From the NCBI RefSeq assembly GCF_006125015.1, contig NZ_SZZN01000002.1, positions 1 through 64,000 on the forward strand: a stretch of 64,000 bases of DNA, read 5' to 3'. Numbering within the stretch: the stretch's first letter is position 1; each line of letters begins with the position of its first letter. The position numbers were made by a program, and so were the translations under genes. This DNA comes from Roseovarius arcticus (lineage in GTDB: Bacteria; Pseudomonadota; Alphaproteobacteria; Rhodobacterales; Rhodobacteraceae). Below are positions 1-9,083 of the stretch, piece by piece. Under the pieces are notes generated by a model. The model worked only from the letters and a program-made list of their open reading frames with translations, ran no database searches and was not told the DNA's origin.

Positions 1-1002
1 ATGCCACAGAACCTACGCGGACGCAGTTTCATCAAGCTGCTCGATTTCACACCGGACCAGATCCGGCACCTTCTGCAACTGGCCGCAAGCCTCAAAATGG
101 CTAAGGCAGGTGGATATGAACGGCCAATGCTGGAAGGCAAGAACATCGCCCTGATCTTTGAAAAGGACAGCACCCGCACTCGAAGTGGTTTCGAGGTCGC
201 GGCATATGATCAAGGTGCGCATGTGACCTATCTGGGGCCATCGGGCAGCCACATCGGCCACAAAGAAACGATGAAAGACACCGCGCGGGTTCTGGGCCGT
301 TTCTACGATGGCATTGAGTATCGCGGCTTTGGCCAGAAAGACGCCGAGGTGCTAGCAGAGTTTTCCGGCGTGCCGGTCTTCAACGGGCTGACGGATGATT
401 TCCACCCAACGCAGATCCTTGCCGATCTGATGACCATGAAGGAATTCACGCATAAACATCTGTCCGATATTGCGTTCTGCTTTATGGGGGATGCAGGCAA
501 TAACATGGGCTCGTCCCTCATGGTCGGGGCGGCCCTGATCGGAATGGATATCCGCCTATGCGGTCCGCTAAGTTGTTGGCCCGATGCTGACCTTGTCACG
601 CAGTGCCGCACCATTGCCGAGACCACGGGCGCACGGATCACGTTGACCGAGAAACATGCCGAAGGGTTGGAAGGTGCCGATTTTGTCTATACGGACGTCT
701 GGGTGTCCATGGGCGAGTCCGATAACGTCTGGGAAGAACGGATCGCGCTGTTGTCGCCTTATCAGGTCACGGCAAAGATCATGGAGTTGACCGGCAATCC
801 CTACGCGAAATTCCTCCATTGCCTGCCCGCCTTCCACAATCGCGACACCGAAGTGGGCGAGACGACCTTCCAGAAGTTCGGGATCGACTGCATGGAAGTG
901 ACGGAGGAGGTGTTTGAATCCCCCGCCTCTGTTGTTTTTGATCAGGCAGAAAATCGGATGCACTCGATCAAGGCGGTCCTCGTCGCCACAATGGGGGCCT
1001 GA
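1..1002 (+). CDS. arcB: Ornithine carbamoyltransferase (catabolic, arginine deiminase pathway)
   Basis: This cytosolic enzyme interconverts citrulline plus phosphate with ornithine plus carbamoyl phosphate. The 333-aa length is normal for the family. The carbamoyl-phosphate loop STRTRS is at residues 57-62, HPTQ at about 134-137 and the ornithine-side HCLP motif at 273-276. Carbamate kinase starts one base after the stop, which argues for the catabolic arc pathway that yields ATP from arginine rather than for biosynthetic argF. The gene begins at the first base of the window, so an upstream arcA and the promoter would lie outside. The anabolic or catabolic assignment rests on context. Confidence 0.93.
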   Translation: MPQNLRGRSFIKLLDFTPDQIRHLLQLAASLKMAKAGGYERPMLEGKNIALIFEKDSTRTRSGFEVAAYDQGAHVTYLGPSGSHIGHKETMKDTARVLGRFYDGIEYRGFGQKDAEVLAEFSGVPVFNGLTDDFHPTQILADLMTMKEFTHKHLSDIAFCFMGDAGNNMGSSLMVGAALIGMDIRLCGPLSCWPDADLVTQCRTIAETTGARITLTEKHAEGLEGADFVYTDVWVSMGESDNVWEERIALLSPYQVTAKIMELTGNPYAKFLHCLPAFHNRDTEVGETTFQKFGIDCMEVTEEVFESPASVVFDQAENRMHSIKAVLVATMGA

Positions 1003-1003
1003 C

Positions 1004-1924
1004 ATGCGTGTCGTTGTGGCTCTTGGCGGGAATGCTTTGTTGCGCAGGGGCGAGCCGATGACAGCAGCCGTTCAACGTACGAACGTGCGGATTGCCGCCC
1101 TTGCACTTGCAGATCTGGCACGCGATCATGAAATTATCGTGGCACATGGCAATGGCCCGCAGGTCGGGCTTTTGGCGCTGCATGGGGCGGCATATGATCC
1201 GGCAAAGCCATGGCCACTGGATGTTCTGGGTGCTGAAACTGACGGCATGATCGGCTATCTGATTGAGCAGGAGTTGATGAACGCCCTGCCCAATGGTGCG
1301 CAGTGCGCGACACTTCTTAGCCGGGTCGAGGTGGACCCGAACGATCCCGCTTTTGCGCATCCAAGCAAACCGATCGGCCCAGTCTACGCGGAGGATGAGG
1401 CAGCACAGGTCGCAAGTGAACATGGCTGGTCAATGGTGCACGAAACATCTGGTGGCCGCAGACGCGTTGTACCGTCGCCCCTGCCGCTCCGGATCATTGG
1501 CCTGGATGCTATTAAGGCTCTGCTGGCCGCCCAGCATATCGTTATCTGTGCGGGCGGTGGTGGCATACCGGTGATGCGAAATGCTGCAGGCGAGATGGAA
1601 GGCGTTGAAGCGGTCATCGACAAGGACCGCACGTCCGCCCTTTTGGCTGTGGGTCTGAATGCTGATGCGCTTTTGCTGCTTACAGATGTCGCGGGCGTCT
1701 ATCGCGGTTTTGGTGCCGATGACCAACGCATAATCGGGTCAATAACACCGTCCGAGATCGAAACCCTTGAGCTACCGCTCGGGTCAATGGGGCCAAAAGC
1801 CGCTGCAGCTGCCACCTTCATCAATTACGGCGGCAAATGCGCTGGTATCGGCCAACTCTCCGATGCACGCGCCATACTTGATGGTCATGCCGGAACACGT
1901 GTTGCGCCAGACGCGCGCTGTTAA
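1004..1924 (+). CDS. arcC: Carbamate kinase
   Basis: This enzyme makes ATP from carbamoyl phosphate and ADP, the energy-yielding last step of the arginine deiminase pathway. The 306-aa protein belongs to the amino acid kinase fold. It opens with VVVALGGNALL (nucleotide/phosphate loop) and has the typical C-terminal stretch DALLLLTDVAGVY. An upstream in-frame ATG exists at 914, but it lies deep inside arcB and adds 30 unrelated residues. The ATG at 1004, one base after the arcB stop, gives a family-like N-terminus and indicates translational coupling. Cotranscribed with arcB and the following acetyltransferase. Confidence 0.93.
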   Translation: MRVVVALGGNALLRRGEPMTAAVQRTNVRIAALALADLARDHEIIVAHGNGPQVGLLALHGAAYDPAKPWPLDVLGAETDGMIGYLIEQELMNALPNGAQCATLLSRVEVDPNDPAFAHPSKPIGPVYAEDEAAQVASEHGWSMVHETSGGRRRVVPSPLPLRIIGLDAIKALLAAQHIVICAGGGGIPVMRNAAGEMEGVEAVIDKDRTSALLAVGLNADALLLLTDVAGVYRGFGADDQRIIGSITPSEIETLELPLGSMGPKAAAAATFINYGGKCAGIGQLSDARAILDGHAGTRVAPDARC

Positions 1925-1926
1925 AG

Positions 1927-2493
1927 ATGATGCTCACACCTTTCTCAGGGACCCTAAAGTGCGGCACATCCGTTCTGATCAGGGAAGTGACGCAAAACGA
2001 CCGTCACCTTCTTGAGATAGGTCTTGAGCACTTGTCAGCACGCGCAAAGTATTTCCGTTTTCTGGGCGCACACAAAGATCTTTCGCAAAAGGAATTGGAC
2101 AAATTCACAGCGACCAACACGCCTGATCACGTCGCCGTTGGCGCGCTGCTGACTGGCACGGATGAACCTCAACCGATCGGCATTGCCCGTTTCATTCGGT
2201 TGCCCGACCAGCCGAATATTGCAGAAATCGCGATCACCATTTCCGACAAATATCAACACCTTGGACTTGGCAGCCTCCTGCTTGGCGTGCTTGCCAAATT
2301 TGCGCAACAGGGCGGCATTACTGCGTTCAATGCCTTGGTACACAGCGAAAACACTGCCATGCTTGGGCTGCTAGGTCATTTTGATTGCGCGCAGACGTCG
2401 CTTGGTGGAACAGAAATAGATGTCATATTTCCAGTTCCCACGGACCTTGATCAACCAGCGGCACCGGCATGGCGAGAAAACCTTACATCTTAG
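1927..2493 (+). CDS. GNAT family N-acetyltransferase
   Basis: A 188-aa acetyltransferase of the GNAT fold. It has an N-terminal strand-helix segment LIREVTQNDRHLL and the acetyl-CoA-binding motif A region YQHLGLGSLLLGVLAKF at about residues 118-134. It resembles the stand-alone acetyltransferase domain found fused to acyl-CoA synthetase-like protein acetylases, so protein lysine acetylation of metabolic enzymes is possible, but the substrate cannot be read from sequence. It starts two bases after arcC stops and is evidently the third gene of the arc operon. A strong terminator hairpin follows about 90 bp downstream. Confidence 0.8.
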   Translation: MMLTPFSGTLKCGTSVLIREVTQNDRHLLEIGLEHLSARAKYFRFLGAHKDLSQKELDKFTATNTPDHVAVGALLTGTDEPQPIGIARFIRLPDQPNIAEIAITISDKYQHLGLGSLLLGVLAKFAQQGGITAFNALVHSENTAMLGLLGHFDCAQTSLGGTEIDVIFPVPTDLDQPAAPAWRENLTS

Positions 2494-2580
2494 GTCCGAA
2501 CCAACTTGCATCAGTATGGGAAGACGACGGCGGTGCGATACTGAAATTGTTCGCTACGCAACAGTGAACAGTCGACAAGT

Positions 2581-2639
2581 GAGAAACACGCGGGGAACGA
2601 CATGTCCCTTGTCCCCCTACCCGCGTGTTTCTCGTTTTT
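2581..2639 (+). terminator. Rho-independent terminator of the arc operon
   Basis: A perfect 14-bp inverted repeat (GAGAAACACGCGGG at 2581-2594, complement at 2620-2633) encloses a 25-base loop. A G and five T follow at 2634-2639. It ends the rightward arcB-arcC-GNAT transcript before the convergent regulator gene. The stem is strong enough to act on both strands, although the T-run is on the plus strand. Confidence 0.85.
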
Positions 2640-2668
2640 CGCTCGTGGCGGAACTACAAAACACGCGC

Positions 2669-3424
2669 TCACTTTAACAGTGGACCCAACTGATCCAGAT
2701 AGCTGACTTCAAATTCTGCAAATGCGACCAACTTATCATAATCATCGAACGTCACATGCCCGTCGCGAAACGTGACCATGCCCTGCTCGCACAACTGTCG
2801 CAGCACCCGATTGACATGCACAGCACTCAACCCGATTGCATCGGCGATCAAGTATTGGGTCAGCGGACAATCATATCCCGCCTTGCTGCCCATGCCGACA
2901 AGGGATAACCTGTTGCCAAGTTCCAGCAGGAAGTGGGCCATGCGTTCCGCCGCACCCCGCCGCCCGATACCCACCAGATGTTCCACCACCATCGCCTCAT
3001 CGCGGGACGCCGTCCAAAGGAGAGCTGTCGCCAGACGTGGCGTCTCAGCAAACGCCTCAAACAGATCAGCGCCAAATACTTCGGTGACTTCTATGTCTGT
3101 AACCGGCTCAACGCTGTGATCCGAGACGTGCAGGACCACACTGCGCAACCCCAAAAAGTCACCGGGGATTTGGAAATCTACAATTTGTCGTTGGCCATCA
3201 TGCAAAAGTTTGTATGAACACGCCCAACCGGAAACAAGGATATAGGCCGCTTGATCCGCCTGCCCTTGATGCACCAAGTCGCGCCCGGCTACAAAAGTAC
3301 GCCTACGCTTGTGCAACCTTTCGAGAACGCAAAGCTCCGCCTCGGACAGTGCTACAAAAGCACCCAGTTTACGCGCGAGTGGTCTTGTTTCGATGATGGT
3401 CCCCTTTCTCAAAAGAATGAACAC
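2669..3424 (-). CDS. Crp/Fnr family transcriptional regulator
   Basis: An N-terminal cyclic-nucleotide-type effector domain (about residues 30-140, with HQGQADQAAYILVSG and PGDFLGL) is followed by a C-terminal winged helix (about 185-230, LTQYLIADAIGLSAVHVNRV). Only one early cysteine is present, so this is not an iron-sulfur FNR proper. It is more like the small Crp/Fnr regulators common in Rhodobacterales. It is convergent with the arc operon, and regulation of arc is plausible but unproven. The 251-aa form uses GTG at 3424. A good Shine-Dalgarno (AAAGGGGA) instead precedes ATC codons at 3392-3397, giving a family-like N-terminus MIETRPLA, so the true start is uncertain. Confidence 0.88.
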   Translation of the reverse strand: MFILLRKGTIIETRPLARKLGAFVALSEAELCVLERLHKRRRTFVAGRDLVHQGQADQAAYILVSGWACSYKLLHDGQRQIVDFQIPGDFLGLRSVVLHVSDHSVEPVTDIEVTEVFGADLFEAFAETPRLATALLWTASRDEAMVVEHLVGIGRRGAAERMAHFLLELGNRLSLVGMGSKAGYDCPLTQYLIADAIGLSAVHVNRVLRQLCEQGMVTFRDGHVTFDDYDKLVAFAEFEVSYLDQLGPLLK

Positions 3425-3448
3425 TTATCAAATAAAAACCATCATTGA

Positions 3449-3462
3449 CTGATGTAGATCAG
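3449..3462. promoter_or_regulatory. FNR/DNR-type operator candidate
   Basis: The perfect dyad CTGAT-GTAG-ATCAG lies between the divergent Crp/Fnr regulator and the small gene at 3549. It has the spacing of FNR-family boxes (consensus TTGAT-N4-ATCAA) with the outermost base of each half-site changed. It is about 90 bp upstream of the small gene and 25 bp upstream of the regulator's GTG. Autoregulation or divergent activation is an inference. Confidence 0.5.
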
Positions 3463-3548
3463 CCCAAAGTCGTTGGTTCTTTGAGAGTCTGTTATGACCG
3501 CTGCGCGGGTCCACTGTGCAAGCGCAACAGTCCGGAGAGGCCATCAAT

Positions 3549-3785
3549 ATGTCCGAGCATAGCACATCAGGTATCGCAGCGCTTTCAATTTGTGAAGCAC
3601 TCATGCTTGCACTGAACGATGCGAAAGTCCTGCCAGAACGGGAGATTTTGGGCGTCCTAGAAGATGCTGCCGCCACCCATGAGAATGCGGGCGGTTCTGA
3701 CCTCGAGATAGAAGAGCACAAAGCGGTCGCGAGGCTGATCAAAAAGATCATCGCTGGCGGAAATTCTGTCCGGAGGCAACAATAG
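3549..3785 (+). CDS. Hypothetical small acidic protein
   Basis: A 78-aa soluble, helix-rich protein of unknown function, without membrane segments. The ATG at 3549 is chosen over an in-frame ATG at 3516 because CGGAGAGG lies directly upstream at Shine-Dalgarno distance. It stands divergent to the Crp/Fnr regulator, with the FNR-like dyad in front. That placement suggests oxygen- or nitrogen-oxide-responsive expression, but no family is recognised. Confidence 0.6.
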   Translation: MSEHSTSGIAALSICEALMLALNDAKVLPEREILGVLEDAAATHENAGGSDLEIEEHKAVARLIKKIIAGGNSVRRQQ

Positions 3786-3884
3786 TACTGCGCGAGACTT
3801 AGTCGAATGATGTCGATTTACACATTTGCGCGCTTATGCGAATTTGTCCCTATGTTCGGGCAGCCGTCCCACCAGTAATAACGA

Positions 3885-4127
3885 TCATTTAGCAAGTGTT
3901 TGAAGCCTGCCAAGAAACGCAAACAACTCTTCGGGCGTTGTCGATTTGGCCTTCGCCAACATCTTGGAACCAATCTTAGCGTCAACGAAAGCTGCCGTTT
4001 TTCTTGAATTAAGCCACAGTATTGCCAACTCCGATGTTTCCCAAACAGAGACCAAACCAACCATGCTCTTGCCATCCGGTCCGATGAGCCGCGCAATGGG
4101 CGTTGCTTCGTCATTTAAATGGGGCAC
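3885..4127 (-). CDS. Hypothetical protein
   Basis: A possible 80-aa protein starting with GTG. Its composition is protein-like (IARLIGPDGKSMVGLVSVWE early, a helical C-terminal half rich in Leu and Lys), with no recognised domain. The ribosome-binding site in front is weak and other frames are also open, so the call is tentative. It could be a small stress-associated protein like the others around it, or a chance frame. Confidence 0.4.
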   Translation of the reverse strand: MPHLNDEATPIARLIGPDGKSMVGLVSVWETSELAILWLNSRKTAAFVDAKIGSKMLAKAKSTTPEELFAFLGRLQTLAK

Positions 4128-4499
4128 TCTTTAATTCACTCTTGTCTGCAGGTCGGATGTCGTGCCGCCGATAAGCAGCTTCGATATTGATCCATATTGA
4201 GGGTTAAGTCATCGTAAAAGATCAGAAAATTCAGGAATCAAGCCTGCCTCCTGTAACAGTCCTATTCTTGATGGATCCTCCCGTTGGGATGGATAGGCAC
4301 CTGATAAAATAATCAGTCACAGTTCTCACCCAACTCCCACGTGCAATTTTACTTCATCACTCGCCCAATATGGCGTGCAACGATAATTTGAAAAATTTTC
4401 ACCCAAAGACAATAGCCTGAGATGCGAATGTAGAATATATTGCGTGGCTAAATACTCTACATCCGGGCTCTGCCTTTGGCATGAAGCTACGGGTACAAC
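4128..4499. other. Intergenic region left of IS66
   Basis: No gene is supported in these 370 bases. The stretch is somewhat AT-richer than its surroundings. An open frame on the minus strand runs into the IS66 end and looks spurious. No strong hairpin was seen. Confidence 0.4.
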
Positions 4500-4519
4500 G
4501 TATCCGTCCGGTCTGACTG
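4500..4519 (+). repeat. IS66 left inverted repeat
   Basis: Twenty bases that match the right end (6933-6952) perfectly in inverse orientation. They mark the outer boundary of the element. Confidence 0.9.
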
Positions 4520-4584
4520 CCCTGCCTGCGTGATAGAGTGGGTGATAGTGTCCATTATGGATAGTGGACATCTTGAGGTTGGTC

Positions 4585-4992
4585 ATGGGTGGGGTGAAGG
4601 GTCAGAAGAAGCGGCGCTGGTCTGACGACGAAAAGCGTTCGATTTGCGAGCAAACGCTGACGCCGGGTGTTTCAGTTGCGCAGGTTGCGCGGCGGTATTC
4701 GATGAACGCGAACCTGATCTTTACGTGGCTACGGGATCCACAGTTTGCGCCTGATCGAAACACCAGCGCAGCGACCGAGGACACTTCGGATTTTCTGCCT
4801 ATCGAGATTGAGGGCACAGCGTGGTCCTCCGAGATATCAAACCCGCCCATTTCTCCACGCCCACCGAAGACCGGTGCCGCTATCTCGGCGCACCGCGTGG
4901 ACATCACCTTGTCTGATGGGCGGCGCATTCTGGTGGAAGGCTCAACGGAGTTGTCGGCGATTTTGGGTCTGATGCAGGGGCTGATGACATGA
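4585..4992 (+). CDS. tnpA: IS66 accessory protein TnpA
   Basis: A 135-aa helix-turn-helix protein required for IS66 transposition. The DNA-binding region [19 protein letters not shown] is near the N-terminus, followed by [19 protein letters not shown] and a variable tail. The ATG at 4585 gives the usual [11 protein letters not shown] start. Its stop overlaps the tnpB start by 4 bases (ATGA), indicating translational coupling. Confidence 0.85.
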   Translation: MGGVKGQKKRRWSDDEKRSICEQTLTPGVSVAQVARRYSMNANLIFTWLRDPQFAPDRNTSAATEDTSDFLPIEIEGTAWSSEISNPPISPRPPKTGAAISAHRVDITLSDGRRILVEGSTELSAILGLMQGLMT

Positions 4993-5336
4993 TCCCGGTG
5001 CCGAGCAACACGCGGGTTTGGCTCGCGGCAGGCGTGACGGACATGCGGCGTGGGTTCAATACGCTGGCGGCGCAAACCGAGCGGGTGCTGGCCGAGGACC
5101 CGTATTCGGGGCATCTGTTTGTCTTCCGTGGCCGCCGTGGCGATCTGCTGAAGATCATTTGGTGGGATACGCAGGGCGCCTGTCTTTTTATGAAGCGTCT
5201 TGAGAAGGGACGGTTTGTCTGGCCCGCAGCCAAGGACGGAAAAATTTGCGTGACAGCTGCTCAGTTGGCGATGCTTCTGGAGGGAATCGACTGGCGAATG
5301 CCGCAAAGAACTTGGCGGCCCCTGCAGGCGGGATAG
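4989..5336 (+). CDS. tnpB: IS66 Orf2 protein TnpB
   Basis: A 115-aa protein of the IS66 Orf2 family with all the conserved marks: [18 protein letters not shown] near the N-terminus, [19 protein letters not shown] in the middle, and [10 protein letters not shown] toward the end. Its role is essential but poorly understood in IS66 transposition. Full length, between tnpA (4-base overlap) and tnpC. Confidence 0.92.
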   Translation: MIPVPSNTRVWLAAGVTDMRRGFNTLAAQTERVLAEDPYSGHLFVFRGRRGDLLKIIWWDTQGACLFMKRLEKGRFVWPAAKDGKICVTAAQLAMLLEGIDWRMPQRTWRPLQAG

Positions 5337-5406
5337 CCCAACAAAGCATGGGTTTTTTGAGTGTTTTAGTGTTCCGTTCGGTAGGCTGATCGGATATAAA
5401 TTCCGT

Positions 5407-6924
5407 ATGCTTGAGACCTTCAAATCCCTGCCCGAAAGCCCCACCGAACTGCGGGCTATCAGCGAGCTGATGGCAGTCGAGATCAAGTCTCAAGCCTACC
5501 AGATCGAGAAGCTGAAGAAAGAACTGGCGGCACATCGCAAGGCCCGTTTTGGGGCCAAGTCCGAGAGCCTGGATCAGCTCGCGTTCGATCTGCAGGAAGA
5601 CACTGAGATTGAGGCGGCCGCTGAGGTGCAAAAGGCAGCGCCAAATGGCGACGTGGATGAGGCTGCCCCAGCCAAACGCACCCACAATCGCGCCCCACTG
5701 CCTGACCACCTCGAACGCCAAGAAGAGGTGCTCTCGCCCGGTGATGCCTGCGGCGATTGCGGCGGTGCGCTCAAGCAGCTCGGCGAAGATGTCACCGAAG
5801 AGTTAGAATATGTCCCCGGCCACTTCATTGTGAAGCGGATCGTGCGTCCGCGTATGACCTGCACCTGCTGCGAGGCTTTCGCTCAGGCCGAGTTGCCCTC
5901 GCGCCCGATTGCGCGCGGACGTGCCGGTCCGGGTCTTCTGGCACATGTGTTGGTCGGCAAATATTGCGATCACTTGCCGTTATATCGCCAGTCCGAGATC
6001 TATGCCCGGGACAAGGTCGATCTACATCGCTCCACGCTGACCGATTGGGTTGGCCGTTCCACGGCGCTGCTGGAGCCCTTAGCCGACCATATTGGAAAGT
6101 TGGTGCGGGCAGGACCAGCCCTCTTTGCAGACGACACGCCCGTCAAAATGCAAACCAAGGGGAAAACCGGAAAGGCCCAAACCGCGCGACTGTGGAGCTA
6201 TGTTCGCGATGAACGCCCCTGGCGTGGGCAGGCACCGCCCTGTGCGTGGTATCAGTTCAGCGTGGATCGCAAGGGGGAGCATCCGGTCAGCCATTTGTCT
6301 GGCTACAAAGGGGTCGTGCATGCGGACGGATATACTGGCTTTAACGGGCTGTTCGGGCATGGCAAGGCCAGCGAACAGGCTTGCATAGTCCATGTGCGCC
6401 GTAAATTTGTCGAGGTCTATGATCGCGAGGGCTCTGCCATCGCCGAGGAGACGATCAAACGGATCGCTGCCCTCTATGCCGTGGAAAAAGAGGCGCGCTA
6501 CAAGCCCGTTGAAGAACGCGTTGCCCTGCGGCAGGAAAAAGCAAAGCCGGTATTCGACAATCTGGAGGTATGGCTGCAACTGCAATTGCCCAAGATCTCC
6601 GGCAAGTCGACATTGGCCGCGGCCATCCGCTACGCGCTCGGCCGCATGCCCAAGGCCCGGGCGTATCTCGAAAACGGCAAGCTGGAGTTGGACAACAATA
6701 TCTGCGAGCGCTCAATCAGACCGGTAACTCTTGGCAGGAAAAATTACTTCTTCATGGGGTCAAAGGGGGGCGGTGAAGCCGCCGCCATCGCTTACACGCT
6801 CATCGAGACCGCCCGTATGAACAAGGTCGATCCAGAGGCCTGGCTTCGCTGGGTTCTCGCTCGCGTCGCGGACCACAAGATGACCCGTCTCGAAGACCTC
6901 ATGCCTTGGAACTGGGCGGAATAA
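5407..6924 (+). CDS. tnpC: IS66 transposase TnpC
   Basis: A 505-aa DDE transposase. An N-terminal helical segment (about 1-60) is followed by a cysteine zinc-finger region (GDCGG and CTCCEAF, about 115-160). The central catalytic domain then follows ([20 protein letters not shown] onward), and the typical end is [20 protein letters not shown] with a short C-terminal IS66 domain. Length and motifs are those of an intact enzyme. It ends 8 bases before the right inverted repeat. Confidence 0.94.
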   Translation: MLETFKSLPESPTELRAISELMAVEIKSQAYQIEKLKKELAAHRKARFGAKSESLDQLAFDLQEDTEIEAAAEVQKAAPNGDVDEAAPAKRTHNRAPLPDHLERQEEVLSPGDACGDCGGALKQLGEDVTEELEYVPGHFIVKRIVRPRMTCTCCEAFAQAELPSRPIARGRAGPGLLAHVLVGKYCDHLPLYRQSEIYARDKVDLHRSTLTDWVGRSTALLEPLADHIGKLVRAGPALFADDTPVKMQTKGKTGKAQTARLWSYVRDERPWRGQAPPCAWYQFSVDRKGEHPVSHLSGYKGVVHADGYTGFNGLFGHGKASEQACIVHVRRKFVEVYDREGSAIAEETIKRIAALYAVEKEARYKPVEERVALRQEKAKPVFDNLEVWLQLQLPKISGKSTLAAAIRYALGRMPKARAYLENGKLELDNNICERSIRPVTLGRKNYFFMGSKGGGEAAAIAYTLIETARMNKVDPEAWLRWVLARVADHKMTRLEDLMPWNWAE

Positions 6925-6932
6925 GTCAACGC

Positions 6933-6952
6933 CAGTCAGACCGGACGGATAC
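6933..6952 (+). repeat. IS66 right inverted repeat
   Basis: Perfect 20-bp inverse match to 4500-4519. It abuts the truncated phosphoesterase remnant at 6953. Confidence 0.9.
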
Positions 6953-7136
6953 TCATGATCCGGGTTTTGCCCTCAATGACATCCACTGGAAAATGGGTAT
7001 GGCCGTAAAGCCAGTAGTCCGACTGATAGGTATCGATCACCTCGGACAGGTCTGACGTATATGCGGGCGCGCAGCTTGCATCAGACTCCATGCAAAGGCC
7101 AAGAGGCCCATGGTGAGTGATGACGCCGTCACCCCC
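6953..7136 (-). pseudogene. Metallophosphoesterase fragment truncated by IS66
   Basis: Read leftward, this stretch encodes about 60 residues of a calcineurin-like phosphoesterase, including VITHHGPLG and the metal-binding YGHTHFPVD. It runs straight into the right end of IS66, which removed the C-terminus. The N-terminal two-thirds are also missing: an in-frame stop at 7137-7139 precedes the fragment and unrelated sequence follows. Nothing functional can remain. Confidence 0.7.
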
Positions 7137-7287
7137 TCAAAGGGCTCTGAGAGCCGCGCTTAAAGCCAGGCGCGATGCTCCCTGTGAAGGATGAGCGTCT
7201 CGACCGGCCGGGCGGGCGGGGCGATACCCAGCCTTGTCGACCCGCTCATCATTCATGATCTGTCCCGCCTCATACATCGCTGACTGG

Positions 7288-7533
7288 CGGTTGGATCATC
7301 CAGCCGCTACCAAGGCGGACTTTTGCACCGCCGTTCTCAAGGTCGACCCGGCGACACGTATCAGCGCCGAATATGAGCACTGGGACACTGTCGGCGCCAT
7401 GACTGATGGCGGCACGCTTGGGATCCAGCATGATGTCACTCCATCGATCTATCTCGATGGCCAGGTGAGCTACTAGGAAACCGAAGGCGCGGACATCAAC
7501 GGCGTGAGCGTTGGTCTGGGCTTCCGCTTCTAA
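7288..7533 (+). pseudogene. Outer-membrane beta-barrel protein C-terminal remnant
   Basis: The frame encodes the last strands of a porin-like outer-membrane protein, ending in VSVGLGFRF, an aromatic C-terminal signature recognised by the Bam machinery. A TAG at 7474-7476 interrupts it before the last 18 residues. The N-terminal part is absent. The preceding bases (7137-7287) contain no recognisable gene and appear to be a junction of unrelated fragments. Confidence 0.6.
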
Positions 7534-7592
7534 CCAGACCCCCCTGCCCCGCTACAGTAAGGCCTGCCGGAAACTGCGGGCATTATTTCTTT

Positions 7593-7826
7593 CTAGGGCG
7601 GGTGATCCAGCCACTGCCGATTTCTCATTATCCAGTCGATGATGACCTTGACGCTTGTTTCGTCAATTTCAACGCATCCGGGGCTTGGATCTGGAATCCC
7701 ATCACGAAAGTGAGGATTCATCGGCAAATCTCGGATAAGATCATATGAAGCATATTCTACTGCCTGTGGAAAACTCTTGCCAGATCGTCCTCGCGATGTC
7801 AGAACGGAATAAGTAACGCCGTTGCG
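7593..7826 (-). pseudogene. Unidentified gene fragment
   Basis: An open 77-codon stretch with protein-like composition, ending PDPSPGCVEIDETSVKVI and then IIDWIMRNRQWLDHPP. There is no usable start codon in the first half, because the frame opens directly after a TGA. It is therefore probably the C-terminal remnant of a longer gene. The family is not recognised. It sits between the outer-membrane remnant and repA, in a stretch of debris. Confidence 0.4.
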
Positions 7827-7895
7827 TCAAGCTTGAGGCATTCGCGTTACGAACAAGAGCCCCTGAAGGGGCCAGATCAGGCACGAGGATATAGC

Positions 7896-9083
7896 ATGAG
7901 TCTCGACGGACAGGAAACGGTCTTCCATGAGATCGAACGTGATGCCAAAAGGCTCACCAGCGCACTCAATGCGCATATTAAACGAAGTTTCTCTCCTGAG
8001 AACGTAAAGACGCTACGGCGCTTCACCTCCGGCGAGGTGGCGGATCTGCTTGGCATCAGCCAAACCTATCTGCGCAAGCTTCATCATGATGGCAAGATTC
8101 CCGACATCGAGAATGATGAGCGGAACCGGAAGATGTACCGCGCGGAGGACGTCCAGGAAATCCGGGTGGCGCTCGCGGCGCAGTCGAAGACGCCCGGTAA
8201 ATTTCTTCCCAAAAGGCAAAAAGATGAGCCAATTCAAATAGTTGCGGTGACGACCTTCAAGGGCGGCTCCTGCAAGAGCACATCTGCCGTCCATCTCGCC
8301 TCCTTCTTTGCATTGGCGGGATATCGAGTGCTTTGCGTGGATCTCGATCCGCAATCATCGCTTTCTGGTTTACTCGGCCAGATGCCCGACGCGGACCTGA
8401 ATGCGCGACGAACCATCTACGATGCCATACGATATGATGAGCAACAGGTTCCGATGCAAGACGTTATCCACAAAACTTACTTCCCGAATCTCGATCTTGC
8501 TCCGGCGGGTCTGATCCTCTCGGAATTCGAGACCGAATCGCCCCGCGCACTCCGCGAAAGCGACCAGATGCCCTTCTATCTCAGACTGAAAGCGGCTATT
8601 TCGCAGGTCGAGGAGCAGTATGACATCGTTATCATTGATACTCCGCCGCAGCTCGGTTTCATCACCCTATCGGCAATGGTTGCAGCCACCGGACTTCTGG
8701 TCACAGTCGTCCCGAACATGATCGACATGGCCTCATTGGCGCAATTCCTGACCATGGCCAGCTCCCTGCTCGATGTGGTGCGTCAAAACGGTTATGAGCT
8801 GAATTACGACTTCATCCGCTACTTAGTCGCCCGGTTCGAGCCCTCGGATGGACCTCAGGCGCAGATGGCTGCGTTTCTACGGGTTCAGTTCGGATCAAGT
8901 GTCATGACGGAGCCTTTCCTCAAATCGACTGCCGTTTCGGACGCGGGAATGACCAATCAGACCCTGTTCGAGATCGACCGGGGGCAGATCAACCGCCGCA
9001 CCTATGATCGCGCGTTCGAGTCGATCACACGTGTCGCCAAGGAACTCGAGGAATCCATTCACCATGCATGGGGACGGGTCTGA
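7896..9083 (+). CDS. repA: RepABC plasmid partitioning ATPase RepA (ParA family)
   Basis: A 395-aa ParA-type ATPase that segregates the plasmid and represses its own operon. An N-terminal MerR-like helix-turn-helix (about 44-100, FTSGEVADLLGISQTYLRK) is followed by the deviant Walker A KGGSCKST at 122-129, a DLDPQSSLSG segment and the Walker B region IVIIDTPPQLG. The ATG at 7896 is preceded by GAGGATA. Its TGA overlaps the repB ATG by one base. First gene of the repABC operon. Confidence 0.95.
   Translation: MSLDGQETVFHEIERDAKRLTSALNAHIKRSFSPENVKTLRRFTSGEVADLLGISQTYLRKLHHDGKIPDIENDERNRKMYRAEDVQEIRVALAAQSKTPGKFLPKRQKDEPIQIVAVTTFKGGSCKSTSAVHLASFFALAGYRVLCVDLDPQSSLSGLLGQMPDADLNARRTIYDAIRYDEQQVPMQDVIHKTYFPNLDLAPAGLILSEFETESPRALRESDQMPFYLRLKAAISQVEEQYDIVIIDTPPQLGFITLSAMVAATGLLVTVVPNMIDMASLAQFLTMASSLLDVVRQNGYELNYDFIRYLVARFEPSDGPQAQMAAFLRVQFGSSVMTEPFLKSTAVSDAGMTNQTLFEIDRGQINRRTYDRAFESITRVAKELEESIHHAWGRV

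Larger units (their letters stand above)
4500..6952 (+). mobile_element. IS66-family insertion sequence (complete)
   Basis: A 2.45-kb element bounded by perfect 20-bp inverted repeats, GTATCCGTCCGGTCTGACTG at 4500-4519 and its complement at 6933-6952. It carries the three canonical genes tnpA, tnpB and tnpC, all apparently intact. IS66 elements normally make 8-bp target duplications. The flanking octamers here (GGTACAAC and TCATGATC) do not match, so sequence next to one end was probably lost or rearranged after insertion. Confidence 0.93.

Noticed and set aside
914..1003. Upstream start of carbamate kinase inside arcB
   Set aside because: It adds 30 residues in conflict with the kinase fold; the ATG at 1004 directly follows the arcB stop.
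4602..5486. 294-codon frame antisense to IS66 tnpA/tnpB
   Set aside because: A shadow of two well-recognised IS66 genes; no independent motif.
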